From: Nageia nagi
Taxonomy: Eukaryota; Pinophyta
DNA length: 64,000 nt
Direction: 5' to 3'
Assembly (NCBI GenBank): GCA_050084985.1
Contig: JBITNC010000002.1
Span: forward strand, 10,354,001 to 10,418,000
The notes under the pieces are model-generated. The model saw only the letters and a list, made by a program, of their open reading frames with translations, was not told the origin of the DNA and did no database searches. A program made the position numbers and the translations under genes. Below, piece after piece: positions 22,180 to 34,710 of the stretch; the first letter of the stretch is position 1; each line of letters opens with the position of its first letter.

Positions 22180-24460
22180 GACCAAAGTAATAAGGTCAAG
22201 TAAGAAGCGTCCAACATTTTTCCATGAGATATACCTCAAGTGGAATATTTTGTAAATAAAATTGAACAAAAAGTAGAAATGTATTGTAAGTGGGAATTCA
22301 CACCTCTAAACAAGGCTTGGATGGCCCTCGAGAGGATAAGAAAACATAGGAACTAGAAAAATAAGCAGTAAGATTTTACCCTCAACCCAAAAGTCATTGT
22401 CCAGTTATAAGGTTTTGGATGGGGCCCCAATAAAATCCATTATTTCACAAAATTTAGATTTGAGTATACAACAAATATTCATCACATCAAGAGTGAATTA
22501 TTTGAAAAAAACAAATATGACAAGTTTTGGGAGGCTAAATATGCTAAAGGCCCTTTGCTAGAATTAGGCCAATGTCTTCCTCCATATTTTTAAGGAAATA
22601 TATTAAAGGGGTGAGATAAGCATAAATTGGATAGCCATACAACTCAGTAGAGCTTGCAAAGAAGGGAGAAGATAATCCCTCAGACACTGCCACCACTTCT
22701 TGGGAGTCTTCTCCAAAAAAGAGAAAGAGAATTAAAACTCTTACTGAGAACTAACAAACCCAAAATAAGGATGAAAAATTTGTTAAAAATCCTTGCACCA
22801 CTTAGCCACAATCACAAAGGACTATGCCTTCACCTCCAAAAATCATAAAAGAAACTTTAGAGGTTGTGGCAAAAGAGGTAGAAATTTTTGATATAGAGGA
22901 ATTATGAGAGTCTCAAGATGCAGATGTTGGTGCCTAACAAGAAGTCTTAACATAAGAAAAAACCATAGAAAAGGAATGCATGCAAGTTTAATAAGGTAGA
23001 GGGAATGTACTTGGAGCTAGTAGATCTATAGCAGCTACACCTAGAGGTGGATCGAGCGATGATGGTAATAATGATGATGAATTCAGAAGGAAAAAAGACT
23101 GATCTAATGGATAAAAATGATGATTATGATAAGGTCATGGAGGAGGCAATGAAAGAGATAGAAATTCAAGGTCCTACACCTCCCAAGCAATCAGAACATG
23201 CACAATAGGTCATGGCATCTACCTTAGGTGTAATTACTCCTTCCCATTCTTTAATTCCTATAGCCTCCTAGAAGGAGATTAAATCCATTTTTTCTACACA
23301 AATTATAGAGCCCATTGATTGGAAAACTTTTGTTAATAAGCCTCCTATGCTCCCTAAGCAATAGTCAAGAATTTTGAGTAAAGTGAAAAAAATGGGAGAT
23401 ATTAAAATAGCATAGATATCTTTCAAAGAAGGAAACTTGGATACTACTCCCATGGTAATAATTGATGTAAATATGCATAGTGCTCCCGTAATTGATCAAT
23501 TTAGATTCTTTGTAAATACTTCAATGGTGGTTGGTAAAATTCTTAAAGCAATGGAGACTAAGATAGAGAAATTAAATAAAAAATAGATCAATTTAAGAAA
23601 GATTGCTCCCTTAAAGATAAAATAGTGGTTGGGTTGCAGAATAAATACAAAGACTTGATTGCAAAGCTTGATAAGCAAAAATTAAAATTTGAAAAGAGCT
23701 TGACAATAATAAAGGTTGAGTTAGATATTGCTAATCAAATAATATAAGCTCTAAAATCTCATGTTGTAGTCATAGATGCTCAAAAGGTCAAGCAAGTTGA
23801 GGTCGAGCTACAAACTATCATTACTACTAACAAAGTATTATCTAATTATAATTCAAAATTATTACTGCTCATAAAAGATTTCAAAAAATCCTTGGTGAAG
23901 CAAGTCAGAGATAGAATGGTGACATTATCACACTTGCATTTGTTAAAGGAATAGGCACTCCAAGCAATTAAGCAATTCAACACACAAACTGCTCTCCATC
24001 AGCTAGCTCTAGATATTTTGAGGTCAATTTTAGAGAAAATGTAGAGCTGGTTAAGCATCCTGATTGAGAAGGACATAGCGGCCATTACTCCTAGACCAAG
24101 ATAATTGTATTTAAGGAGGATCTGAGATATATGCAAAATCCAAAATTAGGTGTTCAACATGGACATTGGTAAGCACCAGCTCATAACAAAGCTAGGATTT
24201 ATTAATAAATTCTTTAATTCTTTGATTGAGATGAAAGCTCTCAAATTATGGGTAGAACAGAATGTACAAGATAGTGCTACTAGTTGGGTAGCCAATACCA
24301 TTCAATTCCTTGAGTAGTCTTTTTTTTAGAAGCAAATCTTAGATTTACAATAAATAAATGATCTCACTCAAGAGGCAATTACAAGGTTCCTACACACTGG
24401 GAGGTTAGAGAATGTTCTGATGAGCTTCAAAGTAGATACAGTAAAGATTTAAGAATCCCT
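22180..24460 (+). pseudogene. Extra 3' gene of the Tat-like element, second part
   Basis: Broken protein-like frames continue here after the Copia insertion, including EMYCKWEFTPLNKAWMALER near 22280 and SELFEKNKYDKFWEAKYAKG near 22495. Then follow a Lys/Pro-rich stretch, an acidic segment near 23045-23160 (MDKNDDYDKVMEEAMKEIEI), and a Lys/Glu/Leu-rich region (about 23540-23900) that could form a coiled-coil. With the first part the original gene may have exceeded 1000 codons. No homolog was recognised. Stops are frequent. It ends upstream of the right LTR near 24460. It might have encoded an accessory structural protein, but this is only inference from its position. Confidence 0.45.
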
Positions 24461-24648
24461 TATTCTATCATAAGTTTATTATCAAGATCTTAAGGATTTA
24501 AATAAGAGAATGGCCCCATTCCTCCCAACAGAGCTGATTCCACCATTTGAGACCCCTACTAGATCTACATCTGAATAATCTACTGGAAGCATTAAGTAGT
24601 GGGTCTTATTCTCCCGCAGGCGGAGACCCCAAAGAGCCACCAGAAGAT

Positions 24649-26542
24649 TGTATTCCTTTAGAATCACACTCTAAGTTGGGGTAATACATTATCATTCTTT
24701 TATTATTTCATTATTTTCACAAATTCTTTCTATTCTAATTCTATCCCCTTTATTGTAAAATCTAAATTTGCGATAAGCCCTTAATTTGAAGAATTTTAAG
24801 AGTTATTAGCAGCTAGTTGTTGTATATATAATTCGACTATTATATAAGCAAGTCTTTATCTTAGATATTTTACCTTGTAAAATTCCTGACAAAGTGTCCA
24901 AGAGTTATGTAAATACAAAGTATTCAGGAGTTATGTAAATACAAAGTGTCCAGGAGTTATGTAAATATAGTGTTCGAAAGTTGTGTAAATATAAAGTATC
25001 CAAAAGTTATGTAAATACAAAGTGTTTGGGAAGTTGTGTAAATATAAAGTGTTTAGGAGCTGTGTAAATACAAAGCATCCAAAATTTATGTAAATGTAGG
25101 TCTAAGATATCAAACAAAGCCCGTCGATTTTGAGCGATGATGTCAAAATTTTTGGTAAAAATCAATAGGTCCTAAAATAAGTAATGGCAGTGAAGATTCA
25201 TGAAGATATAAAATAGAGCCCATCGATTTTGAATGATGATGTCGTAGTTTTTAGTAAAAATCAATAGGTCCTAGAATAAGTAATGGTAGGTGAAGATTCA
25301 TAAAGATATCAAATAGAGCTTATCGATTTTGAGTGATGATGTCATAATTTTTAGTGAAAAATCAACGATCCTAGAACAAGTAATGGCAGGTGAATATTCA
25401 TGAACATATCAAATAGATCCCATCAATTTTGAGCAATGATGTCACAATTTTTAGTAAAAATCAATGGGTCTTAGAAGAGCTAGATCATTAACAAAGCCCA
25501 AAAAAGGAAATAAGAGGAAAGAGTAATGGGAAAGAAGTAACACCTAGGTCCACTTGATATTAAGTGTTTAACTCCTGGGGCCCTGTTAATGTGTTAAATC
25601 TAACTCATTTCCACATAATAGTGGTAGTTCCTTCTCAAAGTAAGTTGATATATTATTCACAAATCCCCATTACTCTATTCCTTCATAACTATAGTATGGA
25701 TCATCAATAGGTGCAAAGAAGTAGATAGCTATCGATAGAGCATAGTACTAGATTATACCTATAAAATTGCAGATAAGTACTCATTCAATCAGTTATAATG
25801 CCATTTTCAATCAACTATAGGGCCAAAAGAGTAGTCAATGATATGTCAAAAGGATTGTAGCTCTATGGACATAACTATTTAAAAATTACAAATTCCTAGA
25901 TAGTTATGTTGTTGGTACTTGGTCACTGTGTAATCTAACATAGTTGTAGTATTTATTGTGAATAGTTTTCTTCACTAGCTACATTCAAGATATGTAATTA
26001 TGTATATTAATGAGATACAACCACCCAACAATAGAGAAAGATGTATAAGTGGTAAACTATTAGAAATTAATAAGGTTGAATATTTTAGCAAATTTGCCTA
26101 GATTTGTAAGATGCTTTCACATATAATAATAGAAACAGATAATGCTTTGCCCTCCTACAACAAGTGGCTATTCATTACTTTTGTGAATATTATATGTGAG
26201 ATGTTTTCTTAAAATTATGGTTGTGTATTATTATTGCGAGACCCCAAGGCTAAGATAGTTTACTATTCTTGATCCTGGCAATGGCTAGGTTGTATATTTC
26301 TTATTTTAAGTTTTACTTCAGTTTGCTCAACTCTTTCCTATAAACTTTTTACCTTTTTTTTTTTTTCATATTACTTTAAACCTTCATAATAGATAGGAAC
26401 CAACCTATAATTTGAAGATTGAGTAGAAACCCAACATGAGGGCATTTCCAACAACTTTTGCTCTTTCAAGGAACCTACTATTGCAAGCAATGAAGAACAC
26501 AACCAGACCAAACCCTTTGAGGTTATGCTATACCAATAAACA
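24649..26542 (+). repeat. Right LTR of the Tat-like element
   Basis: It starts with TGTATTCC after a purine run (CAGAAGAT) and ends AATAAACA, so TG...CA termini are kept. It includes the eight-fold 26-27 bp array (24890-25095) and four 100 bp units whose cores are TGATGTCA (25138, 25337, 25437) or TGATGTCG (25237). The target duplication CCTAC follows at 26543. Confidence 0.85.
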
Positions 26543-28915
26543 CCTACCTTAAACTAGTAATTGATGAGTTGCAACTATTATGGAAAGGAATTCAAGTGTA
26601 TGATATAAATAGACCTATCAATCATAGGGCATTCAAATGTTATGGCATATTATGTTGGACTATACATGATTATCGAGGGCTTTCTATTTATGCAAGTATG
26701 CATATATACAATAGTTTTTACATGTGCATATTTGATTTTTTATAACCATATGAATTATATGCATTCTCTAATAAAAATTATTTCAGGTCTTCGTACAAAA
26801 GGTTATCATGCTTGTTCGTAGTGTGTGAAAAATCTTCCATCGCTACATTCAAATCAGATGCATAAGATGGAATATATTGGCCATAAAAAATATTTCCCAA
26901 TGGATCATACTTTTTGAAAAAAAGGAGCCTATGGTTGAGTAGATAAAACCTTGAATCCTATTTACGAAACATCGATGAATTGGTTCATAAAGTACCACCA
27001 ATGTGTGGAAAATGTTAGGAAAAGAGCCAATGATGAAGGTAGTACTTTAGGATTAGAGGATGAGATTATTCTTGATGAAAATGATTTACTAAGAGGTGAA
27101 ATATTATACAATACAATATATATGTAATATATTTATTATTTTTAAAATATATAGGTTTGTAAAGTTTCAAATTCATAAGTCTATAAATTAAATGATGAAT
27201 TGGTTACATATTTTCAAGCATGAATAGATTATCAATATTTTATATACTAAAATATTTGAAGGAGTTGTTAATGACATATTTCATGGATCCTATACACATT
27301 ATAAAGAATGTTTCATTTTCTTTGTATTGATATACAATAAGCAAAGAATCAAATACTGATGTCATGAGAAATGACTTAAAAGATATCCAAAAAATGAGAT
27401 CTTTATGGATAAGTTACTATCAATATGAAAGAAAAGAAGTACTTGTGGCCACATGGCTTATGAAAAAAGATGAAGTGCAAAAGTTAGATAAACTCATTCA
27501 AAACATTAGAACACCAATAGATTATGGATCATGTCTATGAAGTGCATTCAGTGTTGATGGTAAAACCACATGATTCAAGACTCATGATTACCACAACTTC
27601 ATGAAGGTATTGATCTCATATTATTTTTTTCATATTTTCTATTTAAATAAAAATATTTATATAATTTACATAAATATTTTTTATAGCATATTTTTCCAAT
27701 TGCAATTCATGGATGTGGGAGTCTACCTATTGATTTTAGACATGCAATCGATAGACTATCATTAATTCTAAGGTATGTCATGTTATAGTATCGCTCTATG
27801 AAAATAATATAGCATGCATTTATTATTATTTTCTAATATTTTAAGTATTTTAACATGTAATATTTTAATGATATTATATTTTAATAAATAAGTGGTTATC
27901 TTCGAAGGAGATACATGCGGCTGCAATAGATCAATGGTGTACAAAAATTGTTGAAATTATCTATAAATTAGATAAAGAATTATTAGTTGCTTTTATGCAT
28001 ATACAAGTGCACCTATTGATCCACCTAGCAGATGATATTGACATGGTAGGTGTTATGAGTGCTAGAAACATGTTTTTTGTGGAGAGATTTTTAAAATTGC
28101 TAAAGGGATTTGTTAGACAACATTCATGACTAGAAAGATCTATAGGTATCATTTTTTTATGCAATTCAATATCTTTACCAAATAGATGCTTCTGCCCCAA
28201 ATATGTGGAATGCAAAAAAAGACATAGGAAAATGAACCACAAGAATTTCCAAGGTCATGGATGAAGAATGGAATTGAAACAAAATAATAAGCTACAGGAG
28301 GAAAAATAAATGAAGATGACCAAAATGCATTAAATATTACTATTGGATTCATGTTTGAGGTAATTATTTTTATTAATATTTTTATAAGACTTAAATTTTC
28401 ATATAAATATGTGCAGACACTAATAAAATTTTTTGTTTAAATATGTACAGGCACTTTCTTTCCCTGCAATGTGGGCATATGGTCAACACTTCAGAATAGA
28501 AAAAAATGATGAGAGAATAACAACATTTGATTATGGACTGATAACTGATTTTGATCAAGAAAGTCATGTAAGTTTAAGAGATACAAACTTGATATAGAAA
28601 AAATTAAAATATGTTGAAAAAAATCAAGAAAGTATACAATTGGGTTATAGGTTATTCTAGTATATTATATTTAAATGGAAGTGGTTTGACACACTCAATA
28701 GAAAAATAGTCTTGCATGATAGACCTAGTGATTACTTTGCAATCAAATCCACATGCATTTTACCTGACAACTGAGAGCATTATATTTTACCACAATATTG
28801 TAGTCAAATATATTTCATCCTAGATGTTGTAGATGATAAAAAATGGTTTGTAATTGAATGTAATCTTAGAGAAAAATATATTGTACATCTTGATAAGGAA
28901 GACAATTTGCAATGA
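26543..28915 (+). pseudogene. CACTA transposase, 3' part, with four introns
   Basis: Translation resumes with YLKLVIDELQLLWKGIQVYD and CWTIHDYRGLS. After an intron (26696-26786) it reads GLRTKGYHACS and MEYIGHKKYFPMDHTF, which match the Transposase_21 core. Further introns fit GT-AG at 27607-27686, 27773-27892 and 28360-28450. Between them lie FKTHDYHNFMK, HIFPIAIHGCGSLPIDFRHA and QVHLLIHLADDIDMVG with FFVERFLKLLKGFVR, resembling the DUF4218 region. The last exon (SFPAMWAYGQHF ... IIFKWKWFDTLN ... IYFILDVVDDKKWFVIE) resembles DUF4216. A stop lies at 28913-28915. The four-intron structure shows this is a genomic copy, not a retrocopy. Several stops make it a pseudogene. Confidence 0.8.
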
Positions 28916-29277
28916 TAAAATTATAATTGATATACTTCTCATATGTATCTTGAACTTATCATATGTATATTGTGCTTGTTGCTTATGGTATGATCTATGA
29001 ACGCTTTTTCTTCTTAATTGATGAGATAATATGTGTGAATCATCGTAATTTGATATATATAGGCATGCAAGTTTAAATATTTGACAATGGTTTGATATAG
29101 TATGCAAGTTATTATTGCATTTACATGCAAAATAACCCCACATCTAATTATTTTTCTATAACTACATGATCTCGTAGAAAAGATTTTCAACTTCATTAAG
29201 AATCCCATTTTGGTCATACATTACAATAATTGTATTCCATGGTATTATATCTTTGTGTTGTATTGTATCTTTATATT

Positions 29278-29282
29278 CCTAT
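29278..29282. repeat. Target-site duplication of the chromovirus, left copy (CCTAT)
   Basis: CCTAT before the left LTR is matched exactly at 35396-35400. Confidence 0.95.
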
Positions 29283-29968
29283 TGAAATATCCCAATTATT
29301 ACTCAAGATTTTTGGGCATAAAAACTAGATCTGTTACATGTTATCTTTGACTTTAAACTCCAACTATAACAACACTTTTATTACTTAATAATGATGACAG
29401 AATTCTGATCTTATAACAGCAGTAATATAGGAATTAAATCGCATGAAAGAGACCATAGAATCATTCATTCAAGAGTTGATAACAAGAACAATGAGTATAT
29501 GAGATCAAATCTTCAATACGCAAGTAATAAGACTGTTATTTCTGTAACAATTCTGTAACATTCCTGTAACAATATTTAGGGCATCCAAAATATGAGAGTC
29601 TCCTCACAAATTCTTCAAAATGCCACTTCTAAGGCTGTTGGGTGCATCCCTAGGCCAAAGAAGGATGAGAAGGGCACATCCCTAACTCAAGAAAAGCAGA
29701 TATCAGAATTTGATTGGATGATGCCTTGAAAATGAGAAATGTTTTTGCTTAAATAGCCACTAAATGTCTCCATAAAAGCCAGCCGACCAGCCTTGGAAGA
29801 GAAAACTAGATTTCCAAGTGGTTTTGCCGACTTGAACATGGATAATGATTCCAAATACAATTCTTTACATTTTTTTTTTCTTCTTTTGATAAATGCCAAA
29901 AGTGTAAAGTACTCCTAGATCTAGAAATTGCAATGAAAATGAAATACAAAGAATTTTGGGACATTACA
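29283..29968 (-). repeat. 3' LTR of the chromovirus
   Basis: 686 bp, with one extra T in a T-tract relative to the 5' LTR. It directly abuts the polypurine tract, which reads GGGAGGGGAGGATT on the minus strand (29969-29982). Confidence 0.95.
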
Positions 29969-32900
29969 AATCCTCCCCTCCCAAATTGCTTGTCCTCAAG
30001 CAATTCAAGGCTGGATGCATAAGGATCTCTGACCCTTACCATGTAGCATCTTCAACTGGTAAGCCTTTCCATTTTATCAGGTACTCTTTGATGACTCTAT
30101 TCCTCAAGATTTTTTCCTTGGTCTCCAAGAGGGTTTCAGGTTCAAGAATCAGCTTGCCTTCTTCATCAAGTGGGGGTAACTCCGTAGATGGAACCACATG
30201 CTGTCCTAAGGCCTTTTTGAGGCATGAAACATGAAAGACATTGTGGATCTTGCTATTGCGTGGCAACTCTAACTCATATGCAACTTCTCCCACTTTGCGT
30301 ATGACCTTATATGGGCCATAAAATCGTGGTCTTAGCTTCTCCTTCCCACTTTTCTTCAATGTGGACTGTCTATAGGGCTACATTCGTAAGTAGACCATAT
30401 CTCCAACTTCAAATTGGCATTCTGTACTTTGTTGATCAGCATATTTCTTCTGCTGGTTTTGTGCAAGTTGGATTTTATCTTTTAGGGTCTTCAATATATT
30501 CTGATTTTCTTCCACAAAGTCTTTAGCTTTAGGTACCCTACTATCATTGATCAACAAGTCAATAATGTTAGGAGCATTATATCCATACAAAGTCATAAAA
30601 GGAGACATCTTAATGGAGATGTGATATGAGGAATTGTAGCAAAACTCCCCTAAGTGCAACCATTTTATCCATGCACGTTGCTACCCTGAAACATAGTTCC
30701 TTAGGTAACCTTCTACCCATTTGTTCACTTTTCTGTTTGTCCATCAGTTTGGGGATGATAACTTGTACTTGGGGTTAGTATTGTACCACACAATTTAAAC
30801 AATTCTTGCCAAAACAAACTCATGAACTTGCTGTCCCTATCACTTACAATATTTTTAGGTATGCCATGGAGTCTAAAGATTTCTTTGAAGAACAAGTCAG
30901 CCACTTGAACTGCTATGTATGAGGTGGAAATGGCATAGAAATGTGCAAATTTGGTCAATCTGTCCACTACCACATAGATGCAATCTTTACCTTGTACTTT
31001 GGGCAAACCAGAAATGAAGTCCATGGATATACTTTCCCATTTTTGTGTGGGAATGGGCAATGGTTATAGCAATCCTGCTGGTAATGTATTCTCTCCCTTA
31101 TTTTCTTGGCAAATAATACATTCTCTTACATGTCTAAGAACATCATCCTTCAACCCCTTCCATGTGAATCTTTCTCGCAGCTGTCTATATGTTTTAAAGA
31201 AGCCAGGATGACCAGCCATTGGTGTGTCATGCATTGCCTCAATTAATTTCTCTTTTAACTTTGAATTGGGCACAAGAAAAATTCTATTTTTGTAAAAAAA
31301 TCAGTCCCTTTCTAATGTTGTACCTGTCATCTTTCAAGTGGCCATCTATGAGACGTGATGCTAATTCATTCTTGGTATATTCAGCCATGATGGTAGCTTT
31401 CCAATCATCAATAATGATGGATGTAGAGTGAAAGGAGGGTGTTCTTGAGAGTGCATCAGCTGCTGTGTTCTTTTTCCCTTTTACAAATTCAATGTCAAAA
31501 TCATAGGATTGAAGCTTAGTTACCCATTTTTGTTGTCTCTCATTCAAATCTTGTTGTCCCAAAAAGTATTTAAGACTGTTATGATCAGTCCTTACTATGA
31601 ACTTACCACATACCAAGTATTGTTTAAATTTGGCTAATGCATGCATAATGGCAAGCATTTCTTTGTCATAAATACTGAAAGCCTTTTCATTGGGTTTGAG
31701 TTTTCTACTTTCAAAGCAAATTGGCTATCCTTTTTGCATGAGAATAGCTCCTATCCCAAAGCCTGACGCATCACAATCAATAGTGAAAGGTAAGGAAAAA
31801 TCTGGAAGTGCAAGTAGTGGACAAGTGGTCATTACCTCTTTCAATTTTGTGAAAGCCTTGTGGGCCTCCTCATTCCATGCAAATGCATCTTTTTTTGTCA
31901 ATTCGATCAATGGAGCTGCTAAGGCTGAAAACCCCTTGATGAATCTTCTATAGTAACTGCAAAGACCCAAGAATCCTCTCAAATGGGTCAAGTTGGTTGG
32001 TGTGGGCCATTCTTGAATAGCTGCAATTTTATGTTCATCCACTTGTACCCCTTTGTTACTGATTATGTGTCCCAAATAGAGAATTTCAGTCAACCCAAAT
32101 TCACATTTGGATTCCTTAGCATAGAACTCTTCTTGCTCCAAGATTCTTAGGACTGTTTCCAAATGCTTCAAATGGTCTTCCCAAGAATTGCTATAGACAA
32201 GGATGTCATCAAAAAATACTAATACAAATTTTCTCAAATATTCTCTGAATATTTGGTTCATAGCTGATTGGAAAGTGGCGGGAGCATTTGTCAAACCAAA
32301 GGGCATCATCAAAAATTCGAAATGACCATAGTGGCACCTAAAGGCAGTTTTGTGAACATCCTCCTCATTGACTCTAATTTGGTGATAGCCGGATCTAAGG
32401 TCAATCTTGGAAAAATACATAGCTCCATGCAATTCATCCATGAGCTCATCCACCCTAGGAATCGGGTATCTATTCTTGATGGTTTTTTTATTAAGGGCTC
32501 TATAATCTATGCACATTCTCAATGTTCCATCTTTCTTTTTGGCCAATACAACGGATGAGGCAAATGGGCTTGTACTTGGACGAATATGGCCTAGAGCTAA
32601 GAGTTCATTTATGATCTTTTCAATTTCATCTTTATATATCTTTGGATGCCTATAGGGGTTAATCATGATGGGTTTGGATCCATGTTCAAGTTCAATGGCA
32701 TGTTGGAAACCTCTATGTGGTGGCAAACCTTTGGGAACTTCTTTGAAAATTTTACTATGCTTGCTTAGTAAAGTTTGAATGCCGGAATGATGAAAAACAC
32801 AATGAGTGGATGGATGAGTCATACCTTTTAATGTGAAGATTTGCACAGCCCATACGAATTCTCCTTTTTTGAGGATCTTCTCCATTCTTTTATTTGTCAC

Positions 32901-34668
32901 CTTTTGGGTCATGTGGTCTTTGACTCCTTGCAGCACCACCTCGCGTCCTTTATTTTTGAATTTGAATTGCAATGTTTGGTGGTTGGTAGTATAATCACCC
33001 AAGGGAAATAGCCATTGTACTCCCAACACTATTTGAGGTACTCCCCCCAATGGAAACACATAAAAATCTTCTTCAATTGAATGCCCATCAAACTCGATTT
33101 TCAAGTTAGTCACATATTTGTTGCAAGGTACAAGGTTCCCATTTCCAGTAGCCACATTAAAACCAGTAAAGAGTTCTGATTTTAGTTTCTTTCTTGCCAC
33201 GAATTCCTCATCTATGAAGTTATGGGTTGCCCCACCATCAATTAATGTGATCACTTTTTCCCCTAGAATTTTCCCGGGTACTTTGATGGTGTAAAATTGG
33301 TTGGCACTATTCAAGGTAGCCAAGTTTCCTGTGTTGGTGACTGTATTTGGAACAACAGTCCCTTCATTGGTGAAATCTTCCATTGTGCATTCATTACTAG
33401 GTTCATTCTCATCATCGGATGCTTCATCATCAGAAATAACTTCAATATAATGAATTTGCCCCTTACCTAAACAACAGTGACCAGGTACCCATGGCTTCTT
33501 GCAGCTGAAACAAAGATTCTTCCTTCTAAGTTCATTTCTTTCATCATCCAATTTCCTTCCATGGTGTGGCGATGGTGGACCCCTAGTTGTATGTGGTGTA
33601 GGTCTTCCCATGGGCTGGTTTCTTTGGAAAGCTGATCCTCCCCTTTGGAATGTATCTCTTCTTTGAAATGGGGTTGCAATGTTAGCTCTAGGAGGTGGTA
33701 GAGTAGAAGGCCTTGATCTAGGAAAAGCAGATGATTCAAGAGCTAGTGCCCTCCTAAAAGCATCTTGCAATGTGGGTGGTTCATGAGCTTTAACCAAACC
33801 CTTTAGTGGTTCTAGTAAGCCTTGAATGAAAAGAAAAGACACCCTTCTATCAGATATATTGGTCACCATAACTGAAATCTTCTGAAATTCTTCAATATAT
33901 GCTTCAACAGTTGTTGTTTTTTGTAGTGTGGCCAGCTCCCTAAAGTACTCTTCTTCATCTTTCTTTTCAAATCTATCCAAGACTCTTTGACTAAATTCAT
34001 CAAAGGTAATAATTTCTTCATGTCCTTGTGTTGTGAGGCCATGATGCCACCAATCATATGCAGCTTCTTCAAGGTAAATAGTGGCAAATTGGATTGCATC
34101 TTCTTCGGCTATAGGACAAAAGAGTAAAGTAGGTTTGCAACTTTTGTAACCATGCTCTAGCTGTCATATTCTTGCCATTGAACATAGGAACTTGCATCTT
34201 TTGAAAATTCTTATTATCATAATACTTACTATTTCTACCAATCTTCTTTCCCAAAATACTTAGATAGCTCTCAAAAGAAACTGAGTCTTTAAATTCAGTA
34301 GACTTACCTTGGTAATCAGCGAAGTATATCTCCATTTCTTCAGTTGCCAAACCTTGATCAGTTCCTTATTTTGGCACGAACATGGGTCTTGGAGGTCTAG
34401 GCAAAGGAGGATGACCATAACAAACTGATCTTTCACTCCCTTGGTCATTCGCTAGTGTCCTAACTGTTTCCTCTTGTTGTGGCTACGTTTGGAGTTTGGA
34501 GAGCCCATCTATTTTTTTGACCAACTCAGTTAGTAGGTCTACCATTGTCTTGAGCTCATTTGGTGGTTCTTACATGCCTTTGATTTCTTCAACTACTTGT
34601 TTTTCGAAGTTTGGATTTGTTGTTCGCTGCGAATCCTTCTTACTTTTTCTTGTGTAGTAATGGTGCAT
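29969..34668 (-). pseudogene. Chromovirus gag-pol with chromodomain, lightly damaged
   Basis: The frame opens near 34668 on the minus strand, after the PBS leader. Gag shows M-F-N-G-K with A-R-A-W-L-Q-K-L, a frameshift near 34110, then [20 protein letters not shown] and a zinc knuckle ([14 protein letters not shown] near 33500). The 751-codon stretch 31725-33980 carries protease ([15 protein letters not shown]), RT ([31 protein letters not shown]) and the start of RNase H ([17 protein letters not shown]). A TAG near 31722 replaces a usual Gln. RNase H continues at 31284-31658 and integrase at 30378-31273 (AGHPGFFKTYRQ, CIICQENK, DFISGLPK, SDRDSKF). The chromodomain (IKEYLIKWKGLP, near 30060) ends in a W-stop at 30034-30040 and a frameshift. 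In this lineage the chromodomain steers integration to particular chromatin. Confidence 0.93.
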
Positions 34669-34697
34669 AGACTCCCTCACAGGCTGGCAAGAGACCA

Positions 34698-34709
34698 GCT
34701 CTAATACCA
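34698..34709 (-). other. Primer-binding site of the chromovirus
   Basis: On the minus strand TGGTATTAGAGC follows one base after the 5' LTR. It differs from the initiator Met tRNA complement TGGTATCAGAGC by one transition. Confidence 0.9.
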
Positions 34710-34710
34710 C

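Larger units (their letters stand above)
2925..26542 (+). mobile_element. Ty3/gypsy retrotransposon, Tat-like, with nested Copia
   Basis: Two direct LTRs (2925-about 4861 and 24649-26542) flank a degenerate gag, protease, archaeal-type RNase H, reverse transcriptase, RNase H, integrase and an extra 3' open region. The target-site duplication is CCTAT (2920-2924) against CCTAC (26543-26547). The element sits inside a CACTA transposase gene and carries a 9.4 kb Copia insertion at 12765-22174, so its own length is about 14.2 kb. A block just after the left LTR (about 4868-4893, containing GCATGCCCAATGGGACC) resembles the leader found in Tat/Ogre-type elements. It has an archaeal-type RNase H, the hallmark of the Tat group, but in an unusual position. 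LTRs differ by roughly 8-10 percent over the parts aligned by eye. The element is dead. Confidence 0.85.

Noticed and set aside
32268-32558. + strand open frame inside the chromovirus
   Set aside because: Antisense shadow of the reverse transcriptase coding strand.
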